Assembly: GCA_028554795.2 (NCBI GenBank)
Contig: CM068830.1
Span: 47,816,227 to 47,880,226 of the forward strand
DNA: 64,000 nucleotides
Source: Sinohyriopsis cumingii
Taxonomy: Eukaryota; Mollusca; Bivalvia; Unionida; Unionidae
Direction: 5' to 3'
The translations under genes and the position numbers were made by a program. Under the pieces are notes generated by a model, which did not search any database, had not been told where the DNA came from, and was given only the letters and a program-made list of their open reading frames with translations. Of the stretch, positions 37,536-49,446 are shown piece by piece. The first letter of the stretch is position 1. Every line of letters begins with the position of its first letter.

Positions 37536-38320
37536 GTGAAAAGTTGAAAAGTAATTTCATGATGACTTTTGCAATCTATTTTCTTTAGCTTACAAAGTAG
37601 TTTAAGCTAATGGCAGGAAGCAACCGTAAAGGAACATTGGAATCCACATTTCAACCCCGCAGAAACCTTCACTGTTAAATGTATGCATTGTATTATGCCT
37701 TGCTTTCACCATTAATTTGTCCGCTGGCAGAACGTAGACATTTCACCCTATATTTTTCCCTGTCAGAACTTGGGCACTGCACATGAAGTGGAGAGGATGC
37801 CCAGATACTCACTCCTCATTATTTATGAGTAAATGAATAATTTAAACGGTCTGTATGGAAGTGTTCATTTGAAAAGAAAATATGGTCTTTTGTGTTTATA
37901 TTTCATTTGTTAGCTCTCTCGGTTACCATAACAGTATGAATAGTATGACTGTAGCGTAATGAGACTGAGTGCATTCTTTCTTTTGACAAATTAGATATAA
38001 TGTTGCGGTTGCGTTTCTGGAATAATGCCAGTCTTCCGATTGCTATATGTTCGTTCAACAAGGTACACTACAAACATAAAATCGTGCCTGATAATTTCTT
38101 TTTATGGTTTTCCCACTTCAAACAAGTGTTTTTCATGAAGTGTATCTGTCAGTCTCTTTAGCATGTTCCAGTCCCAGAGATGGCCATACCGTATCGAAAG
38201 TAATGTTAACGTTCCATGTACAACCATAACGACATCCATAAGGTTAAATTCTATCACAGATTTTAATGTTTGTATATGCTGCTGACAATGATAAATGGCA
38301 CATTATATTATACTATTATC
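37536..38320. other. Intron 10 stretch, no gene seen
   Basis: No coding or repeat structure recognised. Confidence 0.5.
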
Positions 38321-38329
38321 AATGTTATA

Positions 38330-38522
38330 TATACACGAAAGTATTTGCTACGAGGAAAGATTGTGTCGAATTAATAACGTTAGCATCGAAAATGAATTTC
38401 ATTTTACTACTACTTGTCGGCTATATGGAGAAATACGAATAAAATACTTACCCACCTTTGTATATAAAAATCCAACTTTAGAAAAAGTTAGGTCCTTTAT
38501 ATACAATGATGCTAGAAAATGA
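38330..38522 (+). pseudogene. Non-LTR retrotransposon C-terminal remnant
   Basis: The frame contains ERLCRINN, then IENEFHF, then TTCRLYGEIRIKYLP and NPTLEKV. This is the pattern C-x-x-C/N ... E-x-E-x-H-F-x-x-x-C-x-x-Y-x-x-x-R found at the extreme C-terminus of many invertebrate LINE reverse transcriptases, after the RT domain. No RT domain precedes it, so it is a 5'-truncated copy. It ends in a TGA. Confidence 0.6.
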
Positions 38523-39211
38523 CTGATTTAGAAATGTTTAGTATAAAAGCCATAAAAGATTAGAGAAACCGTTTTATCAACGACCCCTTTTACATAAGAC
38601 TTTAAATCAATGTCACAAATCTTGCTCCACACAAGTTTTAGGGCTATCCTTAAATCAGTTTGTTTGATTACTGTACAGTATCTCACCTATATACGAAAAA
38701 AGCAATAATTATTACTTTCCTTCCTTTCATTTACTTCTTATAAATACGATGTTCTTTTTTACGCACTATACAATTTTTTGTTCTTCATGATATATGGATA
38801 TGTACCGTAGGCCAGTGGACCATATTACAATAAACACTAATATTATTATCTGAAATTGTCAATACTGTAATTTGAAAGAAATTTTCGTCTATTTAGGTTA
38901 CAAAATCCTTTCTTTGCGACACCTTTATATATATTAATAATAAAAATGAAACATTTAGACCAATATATATATTCATTTTATTAATATAAACAATAACGAA
39001 AATAGAGAGAATAAGATTTACCTCATTTGGCTTCGACACAGATTTTTATTTAGATATGTGCTCTCTAATTTATTATCTACGAAACTGTTTCTGAACTTTC
39101 TTCTATCAGAAAACACTTCCCTGCAGTTGATAGCCGCTGCTTAATGGCCTCCATCGCCGTAGTTAGCCACCTCCTAATGTCACATTAGACAAATTTGTTT
39201 ATTTTGTTTAG
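38523..39211. other. Intron 10, 3' part, no gene seen
   Basis: AT-rich sequence leading to the exon 11 acceptor. Confidence 0.6.
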
Positions 39212-39364
39212 CTCGCATGGGTATCACAGAATCAGAACTAGAAGACGTATTATCATGTGATGATGATGTTCTCAGTGACGTATACATGTACTGGAAACCA
39301 CCTGTACGTCGTCTTCCTCCTCTCTTGCTAGTTCGCCTCAAGACTGATCTTGAACAATATTTGG
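39212..39364 (+). CDS. NWD-like protein, exon 11
   Basis: Residues 639-689. GITESELEDVLSCDDDVLSD is the conserved L-T-E-x-E-x-E-D-x-L-S-x-D block. YWKPPVRRLPPLL and DLEQYL match P-P-x-R-R-x-P-P-L-L-x-x-R-x-x-x-D-L. The family often has Trp-Val after PPLL and this copy has Leu-Val. The acceptor is TTTAG|CTCGC and the donor is TTGG|GTATTC. It is hidden under a long minus-strand frame (39180-39605), which is a shadow. Confidence 0.93.
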
Positions 39365-40762
39365 GTATTCCTTTTTTCTTTGTACCTTCACATTGATTAC
39401 AAGCACTCCACAATATCATTTTATTTTTAATTTGAACGTGTCCAAAAAATGTTTTCGATGCACATATGTTTGATTTATGTTTATTTATTATTAATGAACG
39501 TTTCTGCTTTTGAATTAGAGCGTCAAACAATACATCAGAATATATATTTGACATAAGTCTTATTAAAACATATTGAGATGTAAGAAGATGTGAGCAAACT
39601 GTCAACTTGTGTATGGAAGTTCACGGAAGACAATATGATTTAGAGCTGTATTTGCGCACCTATGCATTTGTTTTTAATAGAAATGCTATATATTAGAAAT
39701 ATGAAAGTGAAAGTAAATGACGTCACAACCGTGAAAGTTATATTACATCGCACCCTTTAAAGAAAAAATGTATTCCTACCAGAGTCATGTAATAAAGCCT
39801 ACTCGCTGAATTCCATACTAACTGGCGTTTTGTTCTTATTTTTCTCTCTTCTTTCTCTTAGTTTCATTAGATAATATTATTCATTTTGTTGCCTGATCAA
39901 AGCAGTTCTCTGTATTCTTATCTCAGACAATATCTGGAGTAAATGGACAACCTTATTCATAGAAATATTTTTTAGTGGAAGGAATGTTTTATAAGGTCAT
40001 GGATTATGACTTAACTGAAGTGTAGGTGAATAAAATTGTTCTAAAAGCACTGTCGTTTCTAACGTTGACAATTGACGTCGATCACTGGAATATTTTGAAC
40101 ATATTTCAGTGTCAAGTGTTAACTGTATGTAACATACCACTGTATAAATCATGATTCATCTGCTATGGACATTATATTAAAGAATCAATACTTTGTCTAA
40201 GACATACTAATGTAAATAAAATTGAAAGTCACGATTGACAAGGACATTGGCTGTATCAACGATGTTGTAAAGTTTAGTATCTTATGTGCAGTAATTCCCT
40301 TTGTGTTTTTAGTTTTTAAGAACAAGCATTACAATGTTAATGGGTGTCTCAATTTCCTAAATCAATAAATTTTCTAAAATCTCCTTGAGTACTCTTACCT
40401 TATCGTGTAGATGATGGTCTCTTATGTTTCTAACATAAAACATTCTAGTCATGATTGCAACTTTCGTAAACAAATATTCAGTTTCAGTCTTCATTAACGT
40501 TTCTTTGTGCTGCATATCCCATATATTTGTCTCGTTTTCTGTTAGTATTGACAGTTGCCTGTGCATGACTCTGCTCATCCATCAAGACAGGTATGTTGGA
40601 GTTTTGAGTTACTTATCCCTGCAACGATTTTGAGAGATCCCTTTTCACTCTTAAAATGATCAAAATAGCCACGTGATGAACCTCAGAACGTTCAATATAG
40701 TGAAAATCCCATTATATCTATTTTTCAATAATTTACATGTAAAAATATCTTTGAACGACCAG
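39365..40762. other. Intron 11, no gene seen
   Basis: AT-rich intron of 1.4 kb. Confidence 0.6.
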
Positions 40763-40912
40763 TTGACCGCGGAGCTGATGGAGCGCGGGTCCTCTTCTGG
40801 TATCACAGACAATTCATCGAAGCCGCACAGCAAAGATACACCTCTGATCAAAAGACCAACAGTGAGCTGCATGCTGCCCTGGCAGACTTCTTTGCTGGGT
40901 CATGGGCAAATG
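40763..40912 (+). CDS. NWD-like protein, exon 12
   Basis: Residues 690-739. VDRGADGARVLFWYHRQFIE followed by AAQQRY and LADFFAGSWAN. The W-Y-H-R-Q-F-x-E-A-A block and the A-x-F-F-x-G-x-W block are diagnostic of NWD-type and related NACHT proteins. The Val spans the junction with exon 11. The acceptor is ACCAG|TTGAC and the donor is AATG|GTAAGC. The frame that starts at 40673 in this region is in the wrong phase. Confidence 0.95.
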
Positions 40913-41658
40913 GTAAGCGTATATAACCCTCCTTGCACAGATGTTTCTCCTTGAGATAATGTTATGAAAACCAAAACTAACGAATGTATGAGTACATGCC
41001 TAAAGGGTAAATCTGGCTTCCAAACCTATTATCAATATATTCATTCTCATTCATTTTAAGCGTGAAGGGTTTACCAATCTCTGAGTGTCATTCAACATTG
41101 TTAAATTGTCTCGTTGCTTTTACAGCAAGTGATATTTAGCTTCTAATTCTTGTCGGCATTTTGTCTTGAACAATTATTTTTGAATGGCAGTAGCTCATTC
41201 TTTACATCATGTTTGCAATTTGACACGCATACCGGTTTGATATTCTCTCTACCTCTCTCTCTCTCTCTCTCTCTCTACTGCATGGTGATGTTTAATTGAC
41301 TTGACAGTGATAACACGGCAATAAATGGAAGTGCTGGTCATATGTTGTAAATACAACACCTTCTAAGAGATTATAATAAACATCCTTTATTGGAAAATAA
41401 TTAAAGGTTGATTTCTTTTCTAGCCTGCATCGTCAATAAAATCAAATAATTCTGGACGTCAAATATAGTATTAGTTTCTAAATCAGCTTCCATAATTGTT
41501 CACATAATTTTCCTTATTATGTAAAGAAAACATTTTCATCAACCCATTTCGTACAAAGACAGTGTGCAATATTTTAGTCAGGTAATGAAGGTTTGTCTGA
41601 GTCCTGGCAAAAAAGAACTCTATGTTAAATTGTCATACGCATTTGAAATCCATTGCAG
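40913..41658. other. Intron 12
   Basis: Contains a (CT)n tract at 41244-41277. Otherwise nothing recognised. Confidence 0.6.
41244..41277. repeat. (CT)n microsatellite
   Basis: CT dinucleotide run with one interruption. Confidence 0.9.
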
Positions 41659-41872
41659 GAAAAAAGAAACCTTTCAAGGACAAGAATGGTGATAAAAGTG
41701 AAGACAGACACGTTAGTCAACAGCCGCTGAAGTTTGAGAACTTCTTCAATCTTCGGAAGCTTAACAATCTTCCCTACCACAGAATCAAAGCAGGACAGTC
41801 AGACCTCCTAAAGAAGGAATGTCTCGCAAACTTTGATTTCCTTGTCAGCAAGCTACAAGCAACAGGCTTCTG
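41659..41872 (+). CDS. NWD-like protein, exon 13
   Basis: Residues 740-810. A lysine-rich start (KKKPFKDKNGDKSEDR) is a likely surface loop. Then come QPLKFENFFNLRKLNNLPYH and a helical stretch ending NFDFLVSKLQATGF. The pattern R-K-L-x-x-L-P-Y-H and N-F-D-x-L-x-x-K-L is conserved in the family. The acceptor is TTGCAG|GAAAAA. The donor TCTG|GTTTGC is weak but gives Trp with the G of exon 14. Confidence 0.9.
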
Positions 41873-42500
41873 GTTTGCATACAATATATGTTTAAAGTAA
41901 AATGAACCCCTCATGCAAACAGTTGTGAAGAAATAGGGGCGTTATTGGAGTAAAGCCGGAGGCTGAACATGTATGCATATCATGTTACTTTGTCATTGGC
42001 GTGAAAAGAAAAGGAAACTTTATTATCAGTCACATGATGTGTCACCTGAAGTATCCTATATAAACAAGCCACCCGCACGAGGTATCTCATAGTTTAAGGT
42101 GAAGTGATTTGTTCTTATATAAGACAGGGAGGGAAAACCCCACTGTAGTAAAACCTCAACTTGCAACAAAGAATGGGTGGGTGCATACATGCTCAGTCTC
42201 CGGCTTCCTCCAATAATGCCCCTCATCCTTCATAAATGCTTGGATTATTTTCCGTAAAGCCTTCGGCCTTACATGTATACATAGCATCTTTAAATATTGA
42301 CAACAAAACATCTGATAAAAAACAAATAGGACAAAGGAAACACGTGTCAACCAGTAAATCATAAACAAAAAATATTATTTATATGATATTAAAAACTGCT
42401 TCGGTAAACCCTTACTATTAGTCTGAATATCCCATAGAGACAATTTGTGAAATGTTTTTACTGATGTCCAGTATGCTGTTGTCAGTATATCGTACAGAGA
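41873..42500. other. Intron 13, 5' part, with an inverted-repeat pair
   Basis: Non-coding. The pair at 41915-41976 and 42178-42245 is given separately. Confidence 0.6.
41915..42245. mobile_element. Short inverted-repeat element (MITE candidate)
   Basis: The left arm (about 41915-41976) and the right arm (42178-42245, reverse complement) share TTATTGGAG, then GCCGGAG, then CATGTATGCA, over about 55 bp with few differences. The unit is about 330 bp with a 200-bp loop. It resembles a MITE or a transcribed hairpin. No target duplication was verified. Confidence 0.55.
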
Positions 42501-42582
42501 ACAGCCTTGTCTGAAAGCCAATGATGCTGCAGCAGTTCTGTAAGATGAGCTTTGAATTTAGATGTTTGTATTTCTGTTTGTT

Positions 42583-43443
42583 CTATAACCATTTTAACCA
42601 TCTTGCAATAGTACTAGATGTCACAGCTCTATAGGAACAATAATATACCAGAACTTGAGTAGATTTCCAAAGATTTTTAGTCATGTTAAGTATAAATAGC
42701 ACAAAGCTTCTCATCCTTATACTGTAGTAGTTCCAACTGAAAATCCTCACCTTGTCTTGAAGTTTTGACAAGTCCGAAACATTGAATACTATTGTATCTG
42801 CCATACAAGTCATGTTGTGTAAACTCAAAGATGTTAGAGTTTGTACTCTTGGATCTGTAGATAGAGCCATATGAGCAACCAGCTTCATTATTATTAACGT
42901 TAAATATACAGTTTCAAAGGAAATAAGGTACACAGATATTTTAAGAATAAGTTTACATCCCAGGTATCAACATATCTTTGTTTTGGTGGACTTTTTTTAA
43001 ACAGTCCTTCAAAGTATCTATTCATCGACAAAGGGTTGAGGCACCATGCATTATCAAACATTCTCAAAGTAGTAAGTAACATTGCCTTTTGAGTATTAAT
43101 GACACTATAAGACTTACCTTCATTTACCAAAGAATCTAAGTATGAAATAACTGTTACCTCAGAGACACAAAACAGATTAATTTCACTTTTCTTACACCAA
43201 ATTTGTTATTTTGTTTCCTTGCCAAATTATATTGTTTAGTTGTTCCTGGTCTCCATGAATTGTTAATGATGTCCACAGCTGTTGTTGGAAGTCCTTGGTT
43301 TCTGAACAATCTCCAGATACAGTCACTGAGATTAAAGATAGCGTCTTCCATAGAGGATGAGTTTGACCAATATGTGGAAGAAGCAGTATATTTTTGTGTC
43401 TTGGAATTCTAATTAGAAGAGAAATTAAACATGACAAGAGCAA
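42583..43443 (-). pseudogene. DIRS-like tyrosine recombinase
   Basis: Three frames. The first has SWRPGTTKQYN, the start of the N-terminal core-binding domain. The second has GKSYSVINTQKAML and PPKQRYVDTWDVN. The third has DPRVQTLTSLSLHNM, which carries the first catalytic Arg in the R-x-Q-T-L pattern, and RAVTSSTIARWLKWL near the end of the catalytic domain. The remaining catalytic residues, including the Tyr, were not traced, so activity is very unlikely. Confidence 0.78.
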
Positions 43444-43636
43444 AGGAAACCAGGATTATGATGTCCAATGTGAAACAATTAAAAGTGCTTTCTTCCTTAA
43501 CTGACAGTTTAATCTAGATGCAAAAAGATCTATGTCTGGGACAAAAGTATGTGCACAAAATCTTTAAAAAAATTATTTCTTTAGCAGACATTCAGTGGAA
43601 ACATAAAATATCCTTGACAGATAATGTGCCTGTATA

Positions 43637-43933
43637 TTATATTTGCCAGCAATATAGACTGCAGATATGAATATTTTCCTTTCCAATCACCATTCTGGTT
43701 AGCTGATCCAATTGAATCGATGCCATTCCACCCATATTATTAATATAAGAAATAGCACATATGTTGTCAGACTGAATCTCAATATGGACATTTTTGTTAT
43801 CTGAATAAAACGTTTGTAAGGCATAAGAAATTGCTAACAGCTGTAGGTAATTTATGAAAAAGAAAATGATCTCTCTCTTGTCCCATCTACCAGAGACTGA
43901 TCTATTTGAATCAAGTGCATAAGCTCCCCACAC
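43637..43933 (-). pseudogene. DIRS-like RNase H region
   Basis: The frame starts WGAYALDSNRSVSGRWDKRE, then has INYLQLLAISYALQTF, a glutamate-poor equivalent of the E-L-x-A segment, and HIEIQSDNICAISYINNMGG with the S/T-D-N motif of retroelement RNase H. It lies between the RT and the recombinase as expected. Confidence 0.75.
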
Positions 43934-44384
43934 TAAGAGTTATGCATCAGTTTGAATAGTAAAAGCAATCTTGTATTGTCTGATAGATTTCCCATTAATG
44001 TTTGCAACATTTAGATACCACCATTTAAGTTCCTGAATACTTTGTGGAGAGAACTGTACTGTACTATACAAATTTATGTTTTTTTTACTAATGCCTTTTA
44101 TTTTATCATGTTCCAAATACCTGTAGTGCATTGGGGCTTCAAGGATTGCACAAAAGGCATAAGCATGCCAGTTAATTATTCCAACTCTCGTGCTCTAACA
44201 TGCTTTCTATCAATGAGCTTCTTGGCAAAAACATGAATCTTTTCCACTTTCTCCTCAGTAAGAAAAACCTTAAACTATACAGAATCTGAAACAAAACCAA
44301 AAAAAAACAAAAAAAAAACAACAAAAAAAAAAACGACGGAATAAGCACTGATGTTTCGAGATTGATAGTGAACCTAAGAGATTT

Positions 44385-44991
44385 TTATGTCTCAATCATA
44401 GTCCATGTGTTATGCAAGCAAATGTAACTATCACCATCCAACTTCAACGAGTCATCAAAATAATAGGAACACCTAATGCGCTGCTGCCTAACCCAAGCAT
44501 ACATGGGTTTTAGGGTCTTAGTGAAAACTCTTGGAGAAGAGAAAAGCCCAGAAGGTAAACATACAAACTGAAAAAGATGACCGTTCCAAGTAAACGTTTG
44601 AAACTTCTGATAATCAGTATGTATTGGAATACTAAAATATACATCCTTTATATCAATAGAAGTAAATAAATCATTTGTATTTCTCTGGATGGGATCTAAA
44701 ACATTTTGAAATGTTTCTTGCTTGACAAAGTTTATAATGAACAAATTTATTGAACTGTTTCAGGTTACTATCTAGCAGAAATTTTTCCATTAGGTTTGGG
44801 AACAATAAAAATGGTCGAAATTGATTAGTCTCACATGTGGATGGAACTATAGTTCCTATGTGTAGACGTTTAGTGATTTCATTGGATATAATGGTTCTCT
44901 GCTCATTCGAAAAGGAAATTTCGTTGGAAAAAGGACTGGAAAGGCATGGAATTAAACTATTTGATACCCCGAAACGTTTTGTAAAATCCAC
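44385..44991 (-). pseudogene. DIRS-like reverse transcriptase
   Basis: Two overlapping frames. The first has the beginning of the palm (NQFRPFLLFPN). The second has SIDIKDVYFSIPIHTDYQKF (catalytic Asp), LPSGLFSSPRVFTKTLKPM and CSYYFDDSL, the Y-x-D-D box. The order and spacing fit DIRS-group RTs, which read P-x-G-L-x-x-x-P-x-x-F-T. A frameshift lies between the two near 44680-44740. Confidence 0.85.
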
Positions 44992-45289
44992 GGATCACAA
45001 GTAAAATTATTCCATGTAGCAATACAGCGTTTAAGTTTTCCCACAGAAGTGATCTCTATAGATTTTAATATGTGGGTTCGTTTGGGGACTAATATAGCAT
45101 GTCTCCTTCCTCTAATGGAATTTTGGTATTGATACCTGTACGTATTGTGAGCCTTAGCTCCACCGTCTCTATTGAAACCTCAGTGAATGTGGACACAATT
45201 TTCCTTCGCAAGTGCAAACACAGTGTCACATCTTTTAGCTTCCTTGGCCAGATCGTCGCCAAAAAGCATGGACGTTATGGGGGTATGAA

Positions 45290-46260
45290 TATTACAAAGA
45301 TTGGAATAGTTTTCTTATCAGATTTGGTTGAATCATATACCTCCCTCTAAAGGAGACATGATATTGCACCTGACCCATAAGGGTAATAGCATCTGAAATT
45401 ATGATCTTTGCTTTTTCATTAGTGGCAATCTGAGACATTAGTAATTCTGCTAATTGGACAATTGACATAATGCCCGCAGTAACAAGATTTTGTTTATCCC
45501 TAAAGGCTTTGCCGTAAGAGTGAACTCGTCTGCTATGGTCATTCCAAATTTCTTGATTGACAAGTGTGGAACCCAACTTATCAGTTTTCTGTCATCTTGT
45601 ATTTCTGTACAATTTCATCTGGTACACATAAAGAAGTGCATGCAATTATTAATCAGCTCTGCTAAGGATTTATGTATTGACTCTCCTTTTTGTGGAGTTT
45701 TCAGTTTGGGTAACTGCCACATATTATCATCATTGGTAGTAGAAAAACAGTTGTAATTAAGATGCAAAGCATCAAACAATGCCCCTTTTATTTTTCCACT
45801 CAAAGAAATTTACTTCAGTGGTCTACTTATATCACCCTCTGCTGGGGAAACATCAACATCGCTATATGGCCCTTCATTTTCAATTTCTACATATATTTCA
45901 GGTAAGCTTTCACTAAAAAGGGCATCACTTTCATTTCATTTAGGCCCAGTTTTTCTTCAAAAGCTAGATAATTTTCTGACATGTTATTTTTTGTCTATGA
46001 GACTGGACATCCTCGACTGTCCGACATATTTTGCTTGTTTAGTAGCCATAACAGGCTTGCGTTGTGCCACTTTCTGAACTTTAGTCATAACAGACTTAAA
46101 TTTTTCTCTTTCTTTTTTTGTGGCTTCTTAACTCCGCTCTATTTTGAGGAATTGCCTTAACTCCGTAAAAGGCTGCAATATTCTCAGGCCCAAACCCGAA
46201 TATTCCGAGTCGGCTTCGAGGTCAGTAATTGAGAGGACTTTGACCTCTTCAGTAGTCATG
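45290..46260 (-). pseudogene. DIRS-like gag remnant
   Basis: The minus-strand frame begins near 46258 with MTTEEVKVLSITDLEADSEY and becomes lysine-rich after a stop. It ends around 45576-45292, where IMSIVQLAELLMSQIATNE and QVQYHVSFRGR resemble the C-terminal helical part of DIRS gag proteins that precedes the RT. Broken by stops and frame changes. Confidence 0.6.
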
Positions 46261-46439
46261 ACAAATAAACAAAAAGAAACTTTGACAAATAACACATATA
46301 GCTTGGACTACGTACTAAGCTGGCTACAGAACCACCTAAGTACGTTTTTTTGGAGTGTGATATCCCTGATTGGTCTTTTCAGACCATTTATTAGGCCCTC
46401 TGCCCTACTTATGGTTGCCATGTGTGCTATATCTATTGA

Positions 46440-48350
46440 TTAGTTTATTGTTTCTATTTATTTATATATTTAATCTTTATATGAATTTCTTTATGCATAC
46501 TTTTTATTTTATTTTTTGCTTTTTGTTTGTTTTGTTTATATATTTTTGATTGAAAATCTATTCAAGGCATTCATCATCGTCTAGTAGATATGTTTCGCTC
46601 ATTTTTTCTCTTGTTCTCTTTTTCGTCTCTTTTGTGCCCTTAGTATGCGTCTATCCCTGTCTACTTCTTTTATCTCTTCATCTATTGAGGTTGTTAGCTT
46701 GGGTTCGAGTGTTTTTGTCTCTGTTGGTGTTATCGTTGTAGTTGGCTGTGTATCCATTATATATTCTAGGCATTCGTCATAGTCTTCAAGGTACTTTTCT
46801 ATCTGTTCGTCTGTCAGACTCGATTATTCTGATTGTTCTGGTCCAACTGATTTTTTTTTTCTTCTTCTGTTTCTGTTGAGGTTGTAATTTTCACTTTACT
46901 CCACTGTATGTCTCCTGGTTCCTTTTCTGGCCTTGTTTTTGTTCTGTTTTTGTTTTCCTTGATCTGTGTTTTCCTTCTTATTAATCAACTGTATATGTGT
47001 CTTTGTTTTTCCCCCATCCTTTGTTTCTGTTCTTGGACCTCGTTTCCTTGTTGTTTCTGTTTTTCATGTTGTTGAATTTGCTGGACTTGCTTTGGTTCTA
47101 GTTGGTGTTGTAATTGTTGCTCTCTTTGTTTGTGTTTTGAGCACTGATTTTGTTGTTTTTATTTTGTTGTTTTTCCCGCTTTATCTCCTGGTTCTGATTG
47201 TGGTGCTGTTGTTGAAATTGAAGTTTTCCATTCTGTTGCTTTTGCTGTTCCTTTTGGTTTTGTTTTGGTCTTTGTTTTTCCTCATGTTGTTGTTTCTGTT
47301 TTGCTACCTCTTGTTTCTGATTTACTTGTTGATGTTGTTGCTGTTGCTTTTGTCCAGGCAGTTGTTGTTTTTCATTTTGTTCTTGGTTTTTCCATTAGCT
47401 GTCCTGTTGCCTACTCCTTTTTTGAAAAAATTCTAGTATTGCAGTATACGTTTGGTTATTTTCATTACTCCCTGTATGTCTCTCTGCACGGCTTGTGTTG
47501 GACATTTATGAGGAGTGTGCTCCGTCTCCCCACAGCTGCTACACTTTCTGTGGCATATAAATCCTTTATACCAACCATGCTTTTGTATTAAAAAAATCCA
47601 TGTAGACAGAAGGCCCTTTTAATTCCTCTGAGTTTGGTATTTCAAATACTCAAATTCCGTTGTATATTGCAAATTCTGGGATGGTCGCCAATCTTGATGT
47701 TTCCATCTTTATTCCAAATTTGCTTTCAAAGCGGTTATCTGTATCGTCTAAAGGTATTTCCATAGGAATTTTGGATAAATGTAATTCTCCTGTTTGCGTT
47801 TTGATCTTTTTAGGAGTGTACCGGTTCTTTTACTACGACCGTCTCTCAAGAAATGGTTATTTCGCCATATGGTAAGACCAGCAAATTCATACTGGATCTA
47901 ATAATGTATCCATCGTATTCTTTCCTGTTTGTCGAGTAGATTCGTTGTAAGATGTCTGTGTTTTTATTTTCAGAGCTATTATTACAGTAGATGTTACATG
48001 TATTCTTTCTCTTGGTATATTTCCCATGTCTAATTCGTTGGTGCCCGCCTTATAGGAACACTCCAGGAATGACCCTTCTTTTTTTCTCAATCCTCTTTGT
48101 CTTGAAATATTTATCCAATTTTTTAACTACGTTGTGGCAGCCGTCATATTTTCTTGCTTTCTTCCGCTCTTGCTCGTGTGTCAAGTTCACTTTGTTCTTT
48201 GTATTATATAGTTATATACTTGCGTATACTATTCCATAGATTTCTTCACATCACTCGTGAAATTGTCTATTTTGTTTTAACGTTATGTTTCAATGTTCAT
48301 GATTCTATTCCAAACTTGTTGAAGTTATGCACTCTTACGAGCAGCCCCGG
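46440..48350 (-). pseudogene. Retroelement gag/ORF1-like region with zinc knuckle and Q-rich tail, antisense
   Basis: The minus-strand reading has a charged N-terminal part (48090-47887), a Cys/His knuckle near 47560-47500 (CHRKCSSCGETEHTPHKC) and then a long Gln/Asn/Lys-rich tail (about 47420-46560). This is the general build of a retroelement nucleic-acid-binding protein. Frames are interrupted by stops and by runs of T. It may be a LINE ORF1 or an unrelated gag next to the DIRS element. The hydrophobic plus-strand frames here (46966-47591) are its mirror image. Confidence 0.5.
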
Positions 48351-49289
48351 TGGACTTTAGTGCTGTTTGCTTTGTACATGCCATTGCCGATGATAAAGAA
48401 ACACTGTACTTTTCAAGAAGAAGTATCATAATTATCACCTAAATACGCGCTTCTTATTGTACTTACCGCTAAATACTAAGGTATGCATGTTCATTGCATC
48501 AATAAGTATAATGCTTATTCTAATTCTGAACCCACGAAAGAATCTATTAACTTTCATGTCCTTTATGAAGTTAATCATTGGTTTTCCAACACAGCACACG
48601 TTCCTATACAGTGGGTGTTTAAATGTGCCTGGTGAAACATTTCATAATTAATTAAAAGCTTCCAAGCAATGAATTTGTCAAAGATTCGTTTATAAGCATA
48701 AAGTGGAGTGGTTGGTCTCTTTATGCAACAAATACTGATGAAATCCGCCATGTATATACGTTACCTAGAGACTCGTGATGAGGAATGCTATTATACGTTT
48801 TAATCTCTAGTTCATTTTGACACTTAATGAAGTTTTTACAATATGTATATATGTCAGAGTTTTCATAGGTACACATGGTTGCTTAAAGTAGTATATTTTT
48901 GGAGAACACAAGAATGTACATTAGCGGACCTTCTAATAGTCTTCGTATATATCAAGACGTAAAAAATCAAAACCTGGACCATAAAGATGATATAATGGAA
49001 TTGGAGCTTTGTGCATCTCAGTATCAGGCCCCATTCTAACTGATTCAAATGGTGTAATCTAACAATTATCACTAGAGATGATGTCGCAAATAAATCAAGT
49101 TCCACATTAAATGTTATACTACTAGACTCTAGTAAGCCCTGTTGCGTGGGTGTTTTATTATCCTAGTCTTAGAATATAATTTCATATTCATCATTGGAAT
49201 GTAACTTCTGTGAGTTAAATTTGTCCAACATTTATGTGTCATTAGACTTTGCTATCCAATCAATGCACGTTTTCTTTATTCACACACAG
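48351..49289. other. Intron 13, 3' part, no gene seen
   Basis: AT-rich, no clear element before the exon 14 acceptor. Confidence 0.55.
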
Positions 49290-49446
49290 GAATGTAAACG
49301 ATGACTTCATACTGGCAAGGAAGTTACTCCCAAAGGATGAAACAATAGAAATGATCCACGAGACTCTACAGATATCACAGAAAGCTCTTTATTACGATCC
49401 CTGTCAACTGCCATCACAGATGCTGTGCAGAATGGAAAGAAACTCA
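49290..49446 (+). CDS. NWD-like protein, exon 14
   Basis: Residues 811-863. NVNDDFILARKLLP, IEMIHETLQISQKAL and PCQLPSQMLCRM. The family motif A-L-x-x-x-P-x-Q-L-P-S-Q-L/M-x-x-R lies at the end of the helical region, just before the WD-repeat half. The acceptor is ACACAG|GAATG and the donor is AACTCA|GTAAGA. Confidence 0.95.

Larger units (their letters stand above)
42500..46260 (-). mobile_element. DIRS-like tyrosine-recombinase retroelement, degenerate, antisense
   Basis: In minus-strand order there are gag-like frames (about 46260-45290), RT (44991-44385), an RNase H region (43933-43637) and a tyrosine recombinase (43443-42583). This gag-RT-RH-YR order and the Y-F-D-D-S-L active site are typical of DIRS elements, which insert by recombination instead of an integrase. 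Stops, frameshifts and an A-rich insertion (44297-44335) break the reading frames. The terminal repeats were not located. Confidence 0.82.

Noticed and set aside
39180..39605. Minus-strand frame of 141 codons
   Set aside because: Overlaps exon 11, which has conserved NWD motifs on the plus strand.
46966..47591. Long hydrophobic plus-strand frames
   Set aside because: They are the mirror of the antisense Gln/Lys-rich reading of the gag/ORF1-like region. Poly-Leu/Val-Phe arises from its complement.
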